From: Ignavibacteria bacterium
GTDB taxonomy: Bacteria > Bacteroidota > Ignavibacteria > Tepidaquicellales > OLB5
Assembly: GCA_020852705.1 (NCBI GenBank)
Contig: JADZAP010000049.1
Span: 1 to 37,495 of the forward strand
DNA: 37,495 bases
Reading direction: 5' to 3'
Shown: in pieces, positions 1 through 8,824 of the stretch
Numbering within the stretch: the stretch's first letter is position 1
Layout: each line of letters begins with the position of its first letter
The notes under the pieces: generated by a model
The model's input: only the letters and a program-made list of their open reading frames with translations
What the model was told of the DNA's origin: nothing
The model's database searches: none
Translations under genes and position numbers: made by a program

Positions 1-782
1 TATTCATGTCTGAAGTAACCTATTGCAGCGCCAACAGGCATTTTCCATCCATTGATTCCCATAACGCCAGAGCCTTCATAACATAAACCGCAGCCGTTTA
101 TTTGTTTGTTGTAATTCAAAGTTGAGTAATTTACTCCCAGCAGACCATAACCACCTGAAGTCATTCCGCACATATCCGCTCTTCTGAATTGAACATACAT
201 CATATCGATATTACCGTCTGATGTCATCTCAAATTCTTGAGTTGAACTGTTCCAGCTCCACAAGTCATAATTTCGCCAGTCTGCTCTTTCACTTAAATTA
301 CTACTTGTATCAAGTACTTTCATAACATCAAGCATAGCTTCAGTGTAACAATTTCCAGATGAATAATGAGTGTATTCATAAGGCAGAGTGATATGTTTTA
401 CGTCACCTATCATATCAAATTTATCGTTTGAGATCTTATTGAAATAGTTGCTTAAATAATAACCAGAATAAGCATTTAAGCCTAATTCTTTTTCCGGTGC
501 AAACAGATCATTACCATAGGCGGGAATTTCGCCCGGTTCCCAATAGGTTGTTTCACCGGTATCATCATTTTTAAACTCTACATATACAAGCAAAACACGA
601 AAATAAACATCCGTATTGTTTAAAGGCAAAGTGGACATAGGTTTTGCCATTCCGTCACCAAATGAAGAAGTGCCCGGAACATCAAAAGTATCAGGCATTC
701 CGCAATTAAAATTATATAGCCACTGTGAATTTACCGTTACTGTAACCAATAACAATAAAATAATGATTTTTATATGTTTCAT
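1..782 (-). CDS. Secreted protein, possible M6-like metalloprotease (3' end beyond window)
   Basis: This reading frame starts at the ATG at 782-780 and is open to the left edge, giving 260 codons. The N-terminus is a signal peptide (Lys then a Leu/Ile/Val core) with likely cleavage before Q20-W21. The mature part contains RVLLVYVEF near residue 63, a pattern seen in secreted M6/immune-inhibitor-A-like peptidases, followed by aromatic and Gly-rich sequence and Cys pairs. The last readable residues are F-R-H-E followed by TA-, which would allow HEY and so could be the start of an HExGH zinc motif; the catalytic part is not visible. No T9SS tail can be checked because the C-terminus is missing. 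It lies downstream of two T9SS cargo genes on the same strand. The family call is an inference; a secreted surface protein is well supported. Confidence 0.6.
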   Translation of the reverse strand, partial: MKHIKIIILLLLVTVTVNSQWLYNFNCGMPDTFDVPGTSSFGDGMAKPMSTLPLNNTDVYFRVLLVYVEFKNDDTGETTYWEPGEIPAYGNDLFAPEKELGLNAYSGYYLSNYFNKISNDKFDMIGDVKHITLPYEYTHYSSGNCYTEAMLDVMKVLDTSSNLSERADWRNYDLWSWNSSTQEFEMTSDGNIDMMYVQFRRADMCGMTSGGYGLLGVNYSTLNYNKQINGCGLCYEGSGVMGINGWKMPVGAAIGYFRHE

Positions 783-851
783 AGTATTATTTTTTATGTG
801 TTTATAAATAGAAACATTATTTAAATTGCAACGGTTAAAAAATAAGGCAGG

Positions 852-873
852 CAAAAGGAAAGAATTCCTTTTG
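852..873 (-). terminator. Probable terminator after the YCF48-repeat gene
   Basis: A 9-bp stem (CAAAAGGAA at 852-860, TTCCTTTTG at 865-873) has a 4-nt loop. On the minus strand it is followed within about 10 nt by a TTATTTTTT stretch. It lies about 145 nt past the stop of the gene ending at 1017 and before the start of the gene at 782. Confidence 0.5.
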
Positions 874-911
874 TAAAAAAGTGAATTTTATATATAATTG
901 CGCGCCAACGT

Positions 912-1257
912 ATTATATAACCTTTGAGCCTGCCTTTTAATTTAAACCTGAAATAATCAGCTTTGAATTAATTTAAAGATTTCTTAGGATGAATCATACA
1001 TTGTAGAACCTCCTTTCTATTTGTTTAAAATCATTTTCTTAGTTATCTTGCCTTTTGAGTAATACATTGTATAAAAATATATCCCGGAACTTAAAACTGA
1101 ACCATCAAATTCAAATCTATAACTGCCTGCTTTTAGCCGTTCTTCAATTACTTTGTGAACTTCTCTTCCCAAAATATCATGTACCAATATTTTAATATTG
1201 TCCTCTATTGGCAATTCAAATTCAATAGTAGTAGCAGGGTTAAAAGGATTTGGATAA
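912..1257. repeat. Long direct repeat, copy A (3' end and flank of YCF48 gene)
   Basis: About 345 bp is nearly identical to 2409-2753. It covers the last 80 or so codons of the gene ending at 1017 and about 105 bp past its stop. The coding part differs at a handful of bases and the flank is a little more diverged. Identity stops abruptly upstream of the sorting domain. Confidence 0.9.
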
Positions 1258-2237
1258 CTTTGATTAAGATTAAAACTTAAAGGAGTGATATTGCTTAACG
1301 GTTCTATTGCTACATAAGTACCCCCATTTGTAGTATGCAGTATCGCAAAAACATCTACAGCCCAACCGGTAGTATCGTTAACAAATTCAATATCTGTAAA
1401 AAAACCCCCGGTGACCGGTATAGTTTGCGGATAAAAATTTAAACCTCCATTTGTAGTCTTATAAATATCGCCGTCATCACCGGCAGTCCAGCCGGTCAAG
1501 CTATTGACAAAATGTAAACAAATACCGGGAGTTAACGAAACAGTGTCCCAATTATTTCCGGAATTGGTTGTTCTGAAAATTCGATTATTTCTACCAGCAA
1601 CCCACCCAGTATTTACATTAATGAATTGCAAAGAATTATACCAAAAGTCAGCAGTTGTACCAAAAAATTGAAAGAACCAGTTTAAACCTCCATTTGTTGT
1701 TTTTCTGATATATCCTCCATCACCCACTACCCAACCTGTTTGAAAGTTCAGGAATTGAATATCCCTCAAAGGTCCCCCGCTGCCTGTTGATAAAGAATCC
1801 CAGTTGGAGCCCCCATCAGTAGTTCTTCTGATCACTCCCTGGAATGTACAAAGCCAGCCTGTTTGTTCATTAAGGAAACTTAATGCGTTATACTGTCCCT
1901 GCGGTACATTTGTGTTTGTCCAGTTAAGTCCGCCATCGGTTGTTTTTAAAAATGTATTTGTCCACCCGGCAATATAACCGGTATTTGCATCAAACATTTG
2001 TATATCGTTCAGTTCTCTATTGAGAGGTATTGCAGGAATCTGAGTAATCCAGTTTATACCACCGTTTGTGGTTTTTAGGATCTTGCTTGCAGTACCAACT
2101 ATCCAGCCGGTATTTGCATCGACAAAATCGATGTTATACAGCGTTACAGTTGTTCCGCCGTTTTGTTGTATCCATTGAGAAATTACAAACTGGTGGAATA
2201 ATAATAAAGCAAATATAAAATATAAAGTTCTTCTCAT
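1017..2237 (-). CDS. T9SS-secreted YCF48/BNR-like repeat protein
   Basis: A 406-residue secreted protein. Residues 1-20 are a signal peptide with predicted cleavage before Q21-W22. Residues 22-320 hold about seven repeats of roughly 40 residues, each with a V.TGW.VG strand and a TTNGG.NW turn, as in YCF48/photosystem-II-stability-like and BNR beta-propellers. Residues 323-406 are a type A T9SS C-terminal sorting domain: YPNPFNP, then an immunoglobulin-like strand pattern, ending in a Lys-rich tail (KITKKMILNK). By family knowledge such proteins cross the outer membrane through T9SS and are released or anchored at the surface. Propellers of this kind usually bind ligands or proteins, but no specific role can be read. 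The downstream neighbour is a probable secreted peptidase; the upstream neighbour is a shorter paralogue. Confidence 0.9.
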   Translation of the reverse strand: MRRTLYFIFALLLFHQFVISQWIQQNGGTTVTLYNIDFVDANTGWIVGTASKILKTTNGGINWITQIPAIPLNRELNDIQMFDANTGYIAGWTNTFLKTTDGGLNWTNTNVPQGQYNALSFLNEQTGWLCTFQGVIRRTTDGGSNWDSLSTGSGGPLRDIQFLNFQTGWVVGDGGYIRKTTNGGLNWFFQFFGTTADFWYNSLQFINVNTGWVAGRNNRIFRTTNSGNNWDTVSLTPGICLHFVNSLTGWTAGDDGDIYKTTNGGLNFYPQTIPVTGGFFTDIEFVNDTTGWAVDVFAILHTTNGGTYVAIEPLSNITPLSFNLNQSYPNPFNPATTIEFELPIEDNIKILVHDILGREVHKVIEERLKAGSYRFEFDGSVLSSGIYFYTMYYSKGKITKKMILNK

Positions 2238-2408
2238 ATAAAAATATCTTTAAAAGTCAATTTAGAATTCACGCTTTTAAATTAAACAAGAAAGGGGCAT
2301 CACCTTTTCTTGGTGAAACCCTCTAAATTCACAGATTTTAAATACTAACTTTTTTCATTATTGGAAACATATTTCATTTTTTACCAATTTTTGATTGTAT
2401 GTCAGCTC

Positions 2409-2753
2409 ATTATATAACCTTTGAGCCTGCCTTTTAATTTAAACCTGAATTTAACAGCTTTAAATTAATTAAAAGAATTTTTTAAGACGTATTGTACATT
2501 TATTCCTCCTTTCTATTTATTTAGAATCATTTTCTTAGTTATCTTGCCTTTTGAGTAATACATCGTATAAAAATATATCCCGGAACTTAAAACTGAACCA
2601 TCAAATTCAAATTTATAACTGCCTGCTTTCAGCCGTTCTTCAATTACTTTATGAACTTCTCTTCCCAAAATATCATGTACCAATATTTTAATATTGTCCT
2701 CTATTGGCAATTCAAATTCAATAGTAGTAGCAGGGTTAAAAGGATTTGGATAA
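2409..2753. repeat. Long direct repeat, copy B (3' end and flank of second YCF48 gene)
   Basis: This is the partner of 912-1257. It contains the sorting-domain coding region of the gene ending at 2513 and about 100 bp beyond its stop. The two encoded sorting domains differ at only two of 84 residues (S/N and R/K), while the propeller parts are clearly more diverged. Confidence 0.9.
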
Positions 2754-3508
2754 TTCTGGTTTAAATTGTATTCGTAAGGTAAATTATAGCCTGCGGCTAC
2801 TACGCCTACATATGTTCCACCATTGGTTGTATGAAGAATTTTATTCCCAAAAGTAGCCCAAACATTACTATCGTTTTGAACTGCTAATGACCCGCAAAAA
2901 CCAAAGATTACCGGTAGATTTTGTTCAATCCAGTTTAAACCGCTATTAGTTGTTTTATAAATTATAGACTGATTAGAACCTGTAAAACTTCCTCCACACC
3001 AACCTGTCATAAAATTAGAAAATTTGATAACTTCACCGCCATTAATTATTGATAGCGAATCCCATTGCAAACCGCCATTTGTTGTTCTAAAAGCCCGATT
3101 ATTTCTGCCAACTACCCAGCCGGTTTGAGAATTAACAAATTGTATATCTCTTAGTGTGCCAATGTTTCCAGTATATAACGAATCCCAGGTAGCACACCCG
3201 TTCGTTGTTTTCCAGATAACACCTAATGATGCACAAACCCACCCGGTGTTTACATTAATAAAACTTATTCCGTTTAGTGAGCTATTGGTTGTTGCTGACC
3301 CGGTCATTTGGATCCAATTATTTCCTCCATTTGTTGTTTTTAGAATTAAGCTATTAGTTCCGGTTACCCATCCAGTGTTTTCATTAACAAATTTCACATT
3401 GTATTTTGTAAGTTTAGATCCCGTTATTTGTTCAATCCATTGAGTGTGGGTACGCTCGGTAATATAAAATAATACAACAAATAAAATAAAACGGGTAATT
3501 TTTTTCAT
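2513..3508 (-). CDS. T9SS-secreted YCF48/BNR-like repeat protein, shorter paralogue
   Basis: A 331-residue paralogue of the gene at 1017-2237. The N-terminal hydrophobic signal ends in THTQW, so Q24 would again be the first mature residue. About five TGW...TTNGG.NW repeats follow, two fewer than in the neighbour, which accounts for the 75-residue length difference. One repeat reads TTNGCATW, introducing a Cys. Residues 248-331 are the T9SS type A sorting domain, almost identical to that of the neighbour. The gap to the neighbour (2238-2512) is 275 bp and includes most of the repeated flank. A 19-bp A-run lies about 80 bp upstream of the start. Function is unknown beyond surface secretion. Confidence 0.9.
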   Translation of the reverse strand: MKKITRFILFVVLFYITERTHTQWIEQITGSKLTKYNVKFVNENTGWVTGTNSLILKTTNGGNNWIQMTGSATTNSSLNGISFINVNTGWVCASLGVIWKTTNGCATWDSLYTGNIGTLRDIQFVNSQTGWVVGRNNRAFRTTNGGLQWDSLSIINGGEVIKFSNFMTGWCGGSFTGSNQSIIYKTTNSGLNWIEQNLPVIFGFCGSLAVQNDSNVWATFGNKILHTTNGGTYVGVVAAGYNLPYEYNLNQNYPNPFNPATTIEFELPIEDNIKILVHDILGREVHKVIEERLKAGSYKFEFDGSVLSSGIYFYTMYYSKGKITKKMILNK

Positions 3509-3587
3509 GCTTTATAAAAAAATGAATATGGAATCTTTCGCAAAGGTGTACAGGAAGTATGATAAGAAAATTCCCTTTGCTTAACCT

Positions 3588-3606
3588 AAAAAAAAAAAAA
3601 AAAAAA
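3588..3606. repeat. 19-bp poly-A/T homopolymer
   Basis: Nineteen consecutive A on the plus strand (T on the minus strand), 80 to 98 bp upstream of the start of the surface-protein gene at 3508. It is the longest homopolymer I noticed in the window. Such runs are slippage-prone, so its length may vary between cells or be a sequencing error. Confidence 0.95.
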
Positions 3607-3698
3607 GATTGCAATAGCAAGGGGAAAATGTAAGTATAACAGGTTGCTGGTAGTTTTGCCATAAGTATTATAAGAATAAAGATAAACTAAAAGAAGCC

Positions 3699-3782
3699 GT
3701 ATCAAACTATGCTTTAATAAAAATGTTTTTAAAATTACAAAATATTCCTGCTTTCACAGGAAAGATAAAGCACTTTTGATAC
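3699..3782 (-). terminator. Large imperfect stem-loop after proline dehydrogenase
   Basis: The outer arms are GTATCAAA (3699-3706) with TTTGATAC (3775-3782) and GCTTTA (3711-3716) with TAAAGC (3766-3771). An inner hairpin is TTCCTG (3745-3750) with CAGGAA (3757-3762). It starts 25 nt past the stop of the gene ending at 3808. On the minus strand T-rich sequence follows, so a terminator or mRNA 3' structure is the simplest reading. Confidence 0.45.
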
Positions 3783-3807
3783 AACCTTTTTTGCTAAACG
3801 ATAATTT

Positions 3808-4710
3808 TTATCTGCCGCCGGTGAATATACTTTTCACAATGTAGCCTGCCATCTGCGGGTTTTCCTGGAACCGCCTTATTGAATACTGATACCAGTGTGT
3901 ACCGAAAGGAATATAAATCCTCATCCTGTGTCCATCATTAACTATCTTATCACGCAGTCCTTCACGCACACCAAGCAGCATCTGGAATTCATAACTTTCA
4001 ATAGATTTATTCAGCTCTTTTATCAGCTTATAAGCACCCTCTACAAGGTAGTCATCATGCGTAGCAATTCCAACGTAAGAATTCTTAACCAGCATTAACC
4101 TTAGAATTTTAAGAAAATTATCACGTATTTCATTCCTGTTTTTATAGGCAATATCTTCCGGCTCAATATAAATTCCTTTGCATAAACGGAAGTTTGTACC
4201 GCTTTCAATAAGCCGTAGGGCATCATCATAAGTCCGCTTTAAATATGCCTGCAGTACAATTCCGCAATTGCTGTAGGTTTTTCTTGCCTCTTCAAATACC
4301 CAAATAGTATCTTCGGTAACAGAGGAATCTTCCATATCAATTCTAATGAATATATTATTTTCTTTAGCTTTGGCAAAAATTTCATTAACATTGCTTAAGC
4401 ATAACTCGCGGTCTATTTTTAATCCAAGTGAAGTAAGTTTTATTGATTGGTTTGAACTTAGTTTATTCTTAACAATCATATCCAAAACTTCAAAACACTC
4501 AACCGTAGCTCTTGCGGCATCATCTTTGTTAAAAACATCTTCCCCAAGTACATCAATTGTTCCCATAATACCAGTATCATTCAGTTTTTGGGAAACAAAA
4601 ACGGCATCTTTAACAGAATCACCTGCAATGTAAGTTTTTGCAAAAAATTTCACAATTCTTCTTGGCACATAAGGCAGGGTACCAACCACCATTTTATTTA
4701 GAATGCTCAT
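3808..4710 (-). CDS. Proline dehydrogenase (monofunctional PRODH)
   Basis: A 300-residue FAD-dependent proline dehydrogenase, the first step of proline catabolism (proline to pyrroline-5-carboxylate, electrons to the quinone pool). The length fits the monofunctional family rather than the large PutA fusion. Visible PRODH motifs, in order: DVLGE near residue 54, RIDMED near 122, QAYLKRT near 154, LCKGIY near 176 (the conserved active-site Lys), ATHDD near 217, QMLLGVR near 244, and the C-terminal Y.P.G..W..Y..RR block near 270-280 whose Arg pair binds the substrate carboxylate. No P5C dehydrogenase gene is next to it. The start at 4710 gives the usual family N-terminus. The gene appears to be transcribed alone; 130 bp separate it from the DUF2203 gene upstream. 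Confidence 0.93.
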   Translation of the reverse strand: MSILNKMVVGTLPYVPRRIVKFFAKTYIAGDSVKDAVFVSQKLNDTGIMGTIDVLGEDVFNKDDAARATVECFEVLDMIVKNKLSSNQSIKLTSLGLKIDRELCLSNVNEIFAKAKENNIFIRIDMEDSSVTEDTIWVFEEARKTYSNCGIVLQAYLKRTYDDALRLIESGTNFRLCKGIYIEPEDIAYKNRNEIRDNFLKILRLMLVKNSYVGIATHDDYLVEGAYKLIKELNKSIESYEFQMLLGVREGLRDKIVNDGHRMRIYIPFGTHWYQYSIRRFQENPQMAGYIVKSIFTGGR

Positions 4711-4840
4711 TAAATACAGTAATTAGCAGAATAAAATTAAAATATTAAGGAAAAATTTATAATTCCGTGTAACTAACTTTGATTTGAAAATATATAATTA
4801 ATTAAAATAAAAAAAGGATTCAATATTATTCCAGTATTTT

Positions 4841-5233
4841 TTATAACTCACTGATAACTCTTCTTCCGCTAAAGCCATCCGGTAAAGTATGCCACCAGTT
4901 GATATCGCTTTCACCGTATTTCCAGCATAAATAAACCTCTTCACCGTTATTTCTTATATGCGGAAAGTCAACAAGTCCGTTTTCAATATCCTTAATCATA
5001 ACACCATCATCATTCAGACCTTTTAAAATACCAACAAGTAGCTCCATTTCATCGGGAAAGGCACCTTTGCCGTTAGGACCGGAGCCGCCAAGATAACTGT
5101 GACTGTAAACATCAAATCCTTTTTTATCAAGTTTTCTTTTTAAGCTCATCATTTCTTCAATTTCCGGCTTAATGTTATCCAGTTTATTGTTAGCTTCTTC
5201 AAGTGTAAAATGTATGTTATGAAAATAGCTCAT
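4841..5233 (-). CDS. DUF2203 family protein
   Basis: A 130-residue soluble protein. The N-terminus has a helical segment (FTLEEANNKLDNIKPEI) and the C-terminus has the DUF2203 signature: GVMIKDIENGLVDFP, then EVYLCWKYGE, then a W-W-H-T-L and GFSGRR ending. Family function is unknown. The mid-region insertion (residues 40-70, Gly/Ser-rich) differs from the short helical hairpin usual in this family as I know it. The start is 22 bp after the stop of leuS on the same strand, so co-transcription with leuS is likely. Confidence 0.85.
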   Translation of the reverse strand: MSYFHNIHFTLEEANNKLDNIKPEIEEMMSLKRKLDKKGFDVYSHSYLGGSGPNGKGAFPDEMELLVGILKGLNDDGVMIKDIENGLVDFPHIRNNGEEVYLCWKYGESDINWWHTLPDGFSGRRVISEL

Positions 5234-5255
5234 TTATTTATTTCATCCATTCAGG

Positions 5256-7691
5256 TTATTTTACCACTATATTAACTAATTTATTTTTAACCGCAATTTC
5301 CCGTACTATTTGTTTTCCATCAATGTATGATTTAATTTTATCATTTTGTTTCATCAGGTCTATAAGCTTACTCTCTGGAGTATCAGTATCAACTTCAATT
5401 TTAGCTCTTACCTTGCCGTTTATCTGTCCAACAACAGTAATAACGCTTTTTTGCACTTTAGATGGATCAAACTCAGGCCATTTTTCAAAACTTAAAGTAT
5501 CTGTATTTCCAAGTTTGCTCCAAAGTTCTTCAGCTAAATGAGGTGCAAACGGGGAGAGTAGTTTTACAAGTGTTATTATTAATACTTTCGGAATAATTTC
5601 AAGTTTTGAAATTTCGTTTACATAAATCATCAGTTCGCTAATACAGGTATTGAACTTCATATCCATATCTTCAATATCACGCGTGATATTCATAATGGTT
5701 CTGTTCATAATTCTTTCAGCATCACCATTAGTATTAATATCCTGAATTTTGCTGTTTATATTTCCGTTATCATCAGCAACCAAACGCCAGATTTTATTCA
5801 GGAATCTGTGAACTCCTTCAATTCCTTTTGTTGACCACGGTTTTGTGGCGCTAAGCGGACCAAGGAACATCTCGAACAGTCTAAAGGAATCCGCTCCGTA
5901 ATTTTTTATTACATCATCAGGATTAACAACATTACCGCGGCTTTTAGACATTTTATTGGAGTCTTCTCCAAGTATCATTCCCTGATGATATAGTCTTACA
6001 AACGGCTCACGGGTTGAAACATATCCCAGATCAAAAAGTACTTTATGCCAAAACCGTGCATATAACAAATGAAGTACAGCATGCTCGGCTCCGCCAAGAT
6101 ATAGATTTACGGGCATCCAGTATTTCTCTGATTCTTTATTTACAAACTCTTTATCATTATCCGGATCAAGAAACCTTAAATAATACCAGCAGCTGCCTGC
6201 CCATTGAGGCATAGTGTTTGTTTCACGTTTTGCTGATTTACCGGTCTCTGGATCGGTAGTGTTAACCCATTCAGTTATACCTGCAAGCGGGCTTTCACCC
6301 GTTCCGATAATTTTATAATTTTCAACCTCAGGAAGCATAACAGGCAATACATCATCAGGCAATAATTTTACAGTGCCGTCTTCAAGATGTATAACAGGAA
6401 TTGGTTCTCCCCAAAACCGCTGACGTGCAAAAAGCCAGTCACGCAGTTTATATTGAGTGGTACCATGACCAAACCCTTTTTCTTCAAGCCATGCTATTGT
6501 TTTTTTCTTTGCTATTTCTGTTTTTAGTCCGTTTATAAATCCGGAATTTACAGCAATGCCATCGCCTGTGAAAGCAGCTTTTGTAACATCTATTTTTTCT
6601 GTTCCAATTGGTTTTACTACTTCTTTAATGGGTAAATGGAATTTTACTGCAAATTCACGGTCTCGTTCATCATGTGCAGGAACTGCCATTATTGCACCTG
6701 TACCATATCCCATAAGTACATAGTCACTAATCCAAATTGGGATTTCTGCATTGTTAACCGGATTTACAGCAAACGATCCAGTAAATACACCTGATTTATC
6801 TTTTTCCTGCGATTGCCTTTCAAGATCACTTTTCTGTTTGGCGTTATCTTTATATATATCTATTGCGGTTTTACACTCCTTTGTTGTAATTTTATCAACT
6901 AAAGGATGTTCAGGTGCAAGAACTAAATATGAAGCGCCCCAAAGAGTATCGGGACGTGTTGTGAAAACTTCTACCACACCTAAATCCACCCCGGCTATTT
7001 TAAAAATTACCTTTGCACCCTCTGATTTTCCTATCCAGTTTCGCTGCATTTCTTTTGTGCTCTCGGGCCAGTCAAGCATGTCAAGGTCTATCAGCAGTCT
7101 TTCAGCATACTCCGTAATTTTAAGCATCCACTGCTTCATTGGTCTGCGAACAACTGTGTAACCCTTTTCAATCTGTTCGGGTACTTCTTCATTTGCAAGA
7201 ACCGTACCAAGCTCAGGGCACCAGTTAACGGGGATTTCTGCCTGATACGCCAGACCTTTTTTATACAACTGTGCAAAGATCCATTGTGTCCATTTGTAAT
7301 ATTTTGGATCAATAGTTGCAATTTCTCTTCTCCAGTCAATTGATAAACCAAATGACTTTAGCTGCTTTTTAAAATTATCAATACTTTTTTGAGTGGTTAC
7401 TCGAGGATGTATGCCTGTTTTAATTGCATACTGTTCTGCGGGCAGCCCAAATGCATCCCATCCCATTGGATGAAGTACATTAAAACCCTTCATTCTTTTA
7501 TATCTGGCAATAATATCTGTTGCAGTGTAACCTTCAGGGTGTCCTACATGCAGACCTTCGCTTGAAGGATATGGAAACATATCAAGCACATAATATTTTG
7601 GTTTGCTGTGATCAATTTTTACGGAAAATGTATTATTATTTTCCCAATAATCCTGCCATTTTTTCTCAATTTCACGGAAATTATACTTCAT
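5256..7691 (-). CDS. leuS: Leucyl-tRNA synthetase
   Basis: An 811-residue class I aminoacyl-tRNA synthetase that charges tRNA-Leu. The HIGH motif is HVGH at residues 48-51, followed by the LeuS-typical [16 protein letters not shown]. The CP1 editing domain carries [12 protein letters not shown] and a [15 protein letters not shown] block, the hydrolytic site that clears mischarged tRNA. The KMSKS motif is intact near residue 580 (KMSKSRGN). The C-terminus has the anticodon-binding helical domain and the small terminal domain ([15 protein letters not shown]). Length matches bacterial LeuS. The start at 7691 gives the standard [14 protein letters not shown]-terminus. A DUF2203 gene follows after 22 bp. 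The T-box type of regulation common in Firmicutes is not seen upstream. Confidence 0.98.
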   Translation of the reverse strand: MKYNFREIEKKWQDYWENNNTFSVKIDHSKPKYYVLDMFPYPSSEGLHVGHPEGYTATDIIARYKRMKGFNVLHPMGWDAFGLPAEQYAIKTGIHPRVTTQKSIDNFKKQLKSFGLSIDWRREIATIDPKYYKWTQWIFAQLYKKGLAYQAEIPVNWCPELGTVLANEEVPEQIEKGYTVVRRPMKQWMLKITEYAERLLIDLDMLDWPESTKEMQRNWIGKSEGAKVIFKIAGVDLGVVEVFTTRPDTLWGASYLVLAPEHPLVDKITTKECKTAIDIYKDNAKQKSDLERQSQEKDKSGVFTGSFAVNPVNNAEIPIWISDYVLMGYGTGAIMAVPAHDERDREFAVKFHLPIKEVVKPIGTEKIDVTKAAFTGDGIAVNSGFINGLKTEIAKKKTIAWLEEKGFGHGTTQYKLRDWLFARQRFWGEPIPVIHLEDGTVKLLPDDVLPVMLPEVENYKIIGTGESPLAGITEWVNTTDPETGKSAKRETNTMPQWAGSCWYYLRFLDPDNDKEFVNKESEKYWMPVNLYLGGAEHAVLHLLYARFWHKVLFDLGYVSTREPFVRLYHQGMILGEDSNKMSKSRGNVVNPDDVIKNYGADSFRLFEMFLGPLSATKPWSTKGIEGVHRFLNKIWRLVADDNGNINSKIQDINTNGDAERIMNRTIMNITRDIEDMDMKFNTCISELMIYVNEISKLEIIPKVLIITLVKLLSPFAPHLAEELWSKLGNTDTLSFEKWPEFDPSKVQKSVITVVGQINGKVRAKIEVDTDTPESKLIDLMKQNDKIKSYIDGKQIVREIAVKNKLVNIVVK

Positions 7692-7828
7692 AATCTGTCA
7701 AATTACTAATTTATGCCTTCATTTTCAGTAGATTAAATTACCACACATAATTAAGCCTTTTTAAATTTCAGAGCGATATACCAATTACATAAATATTTAT
7801 ATGAATTTTTTTTTATATGCCAATACAT

Positions 7829-7836
7829 TAAATTTG
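7829..7836 (+). promoter_or_regulatory. Possible -7 box (TAAATTTG) for the HAD gene
   Basis: TAAATTTG matches the Bacteroidota TAnnTTTG -7 consensus and lies 55 bp before the TTG start at 7892. I see no TTG at the -33 position, so support is weak. Confidence 0.3.
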
Positions 7837-7891
7837 CATACTTTCTGCAGATAATATTAACAAATAGCAGGAATTTAACTTTGATTCTTTT

Positions 7892-8725
7892 TTGACCAGC
7901 AGATTAAAAAACATACGATTAATTGTAATTGATATTGATGGTACCTTAGTTGACCATGAAGGAAATGTTGGTGAAAAAACTCTGCAGCTTGCCAAAGAAC
8001 TTAAAAGCAGAAATATTTACTGCACGTTATCCTCAGCACGTTCGTTCAATTATTCTGCTCATATTGCCGAAGAAATGGGTATTGATATTCCGTTTGTTAC
8101 ACTTGATGGGGCGCTTATAAAAGGCGTTAAGGATGATGCTGTATATAAAGGAGTGTTAAAAGATTCAACTGTTCATAAAGCAATAGCTCATGCGGAAAAG
8201 AATTACGGAAAAATTACGATGTGCGATGAACATAATCTTTTTGTTACTCCCAATAATGCAATAGTAAAAGAATACACAAAACTTTCAGCACCTATAAAAG
8301 AAATTAATGATTTCACAGGGGTGAAAGATATACTGGAGATCTTAATTTTTTGTGAGGATAAAGCTTCCATGAAGCATATTAAGCAAAGTTTTGGCTTTTT
8401 TGAAACCCGGGGCATTCACCTTTCTGTTACTAAATCACCCCGAAATGACTATTATTTGCTTACCATTAAAAAGAAACACAGTAACAAACTTGAAAGTGTA
8501 AAACGGCTTGTAAAATATCTTGGATTTAAAAAGGAACATGTTGCTGTGATTGGTGACTGGCATAACGATATGCCGTTGTTTGATTTCGGTGCATATAATG
8601 TAGCAGTTCAAAACGCTATACCTGAGCTTAAGCGAAAAGCGGACTATATTACAAACTCAACAAATAACGAAGATGCAGTTGGCGAAGTACTGGAGATGGT
8701 AAAAACTCATTCAATAAATAATTAA
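7892..8725 (+). CDS. HAD superfamily (Cof-like, subclass IIB) phosphatase
   Basis: A 277-residue soluble hydrolase. HAD motif I is D-I-D-G-T at residues 14-18 (nucleophile and acid/base Asp), motif II is the SSARS segment near 48, motif III is a Lys in the KKKHSNK region, and motif IV is GDWHNDMPLF near 220. The region between motifs II and III has the size of a C2 (type IIB) cap, which in this family usually means sugar-phosphate or nucleotide-type substrates; the substrate cannot be read. The start is a TTG: the upstream in-frame codons reach a stop at 7865 without an ATG, and the next Met is beyond motif II. It is a single gene facing leuS divergently and the M15 peptidase convergently. 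Confidence 0.88.
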   Translation: MTSRLKNIRLIVIDIDGTLVDHEGNVGEKTLQLAKELKSRNIYCTLSSARSFNYSAHIAEEMGIDIPFVTLDGALIKGVKDDAVYKGVLKDSTVHKAIAHAEKNYGKITMCDEHNLFVTPNNAIVKEYTKLSAPIKEINDFTGVKDILEILIFCEDKASMKHIKQSFGFFETRGIHLSVTKSPRNDYYLLTIKKKHSNKLESVKRLVKYLGFKKEHVAVIGDWHNDMPLFDFGAYNVAVQNAIPELKRKADYITNSTNNEDAVGEVLEMVKTHSINN

Positions 8726-8824
8726 AATACGTTGCTGAAATACTGCAATTATATCTTCGCTTAAAATATAGATATAAAATTCTTTCAGGTGAGAGAATTT
8801 AATTAAACAAATTAGCACTCTAAT

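Noticed and set aside
843-857. 15-bp exact match TAAGGCAGGCAAAAG to 37012-37026
   Set aside because: One short match in 37 kb of skewed composition is about what chance allows, and no longer similarity surrounds it.
3432-3662. 76-codon minus-strand frame that reads through the poly-T run
   Set aside because: It owes its length to the homopolymer (a Phe run) and overlaps the start of the real gene at 3508 in another frame.
6751-7161. 136-codon open frame on the plus strand inside leuS
   Set aside because: It lies wholly antisense to conserved LeuS coding sequence and its product shows no family features.
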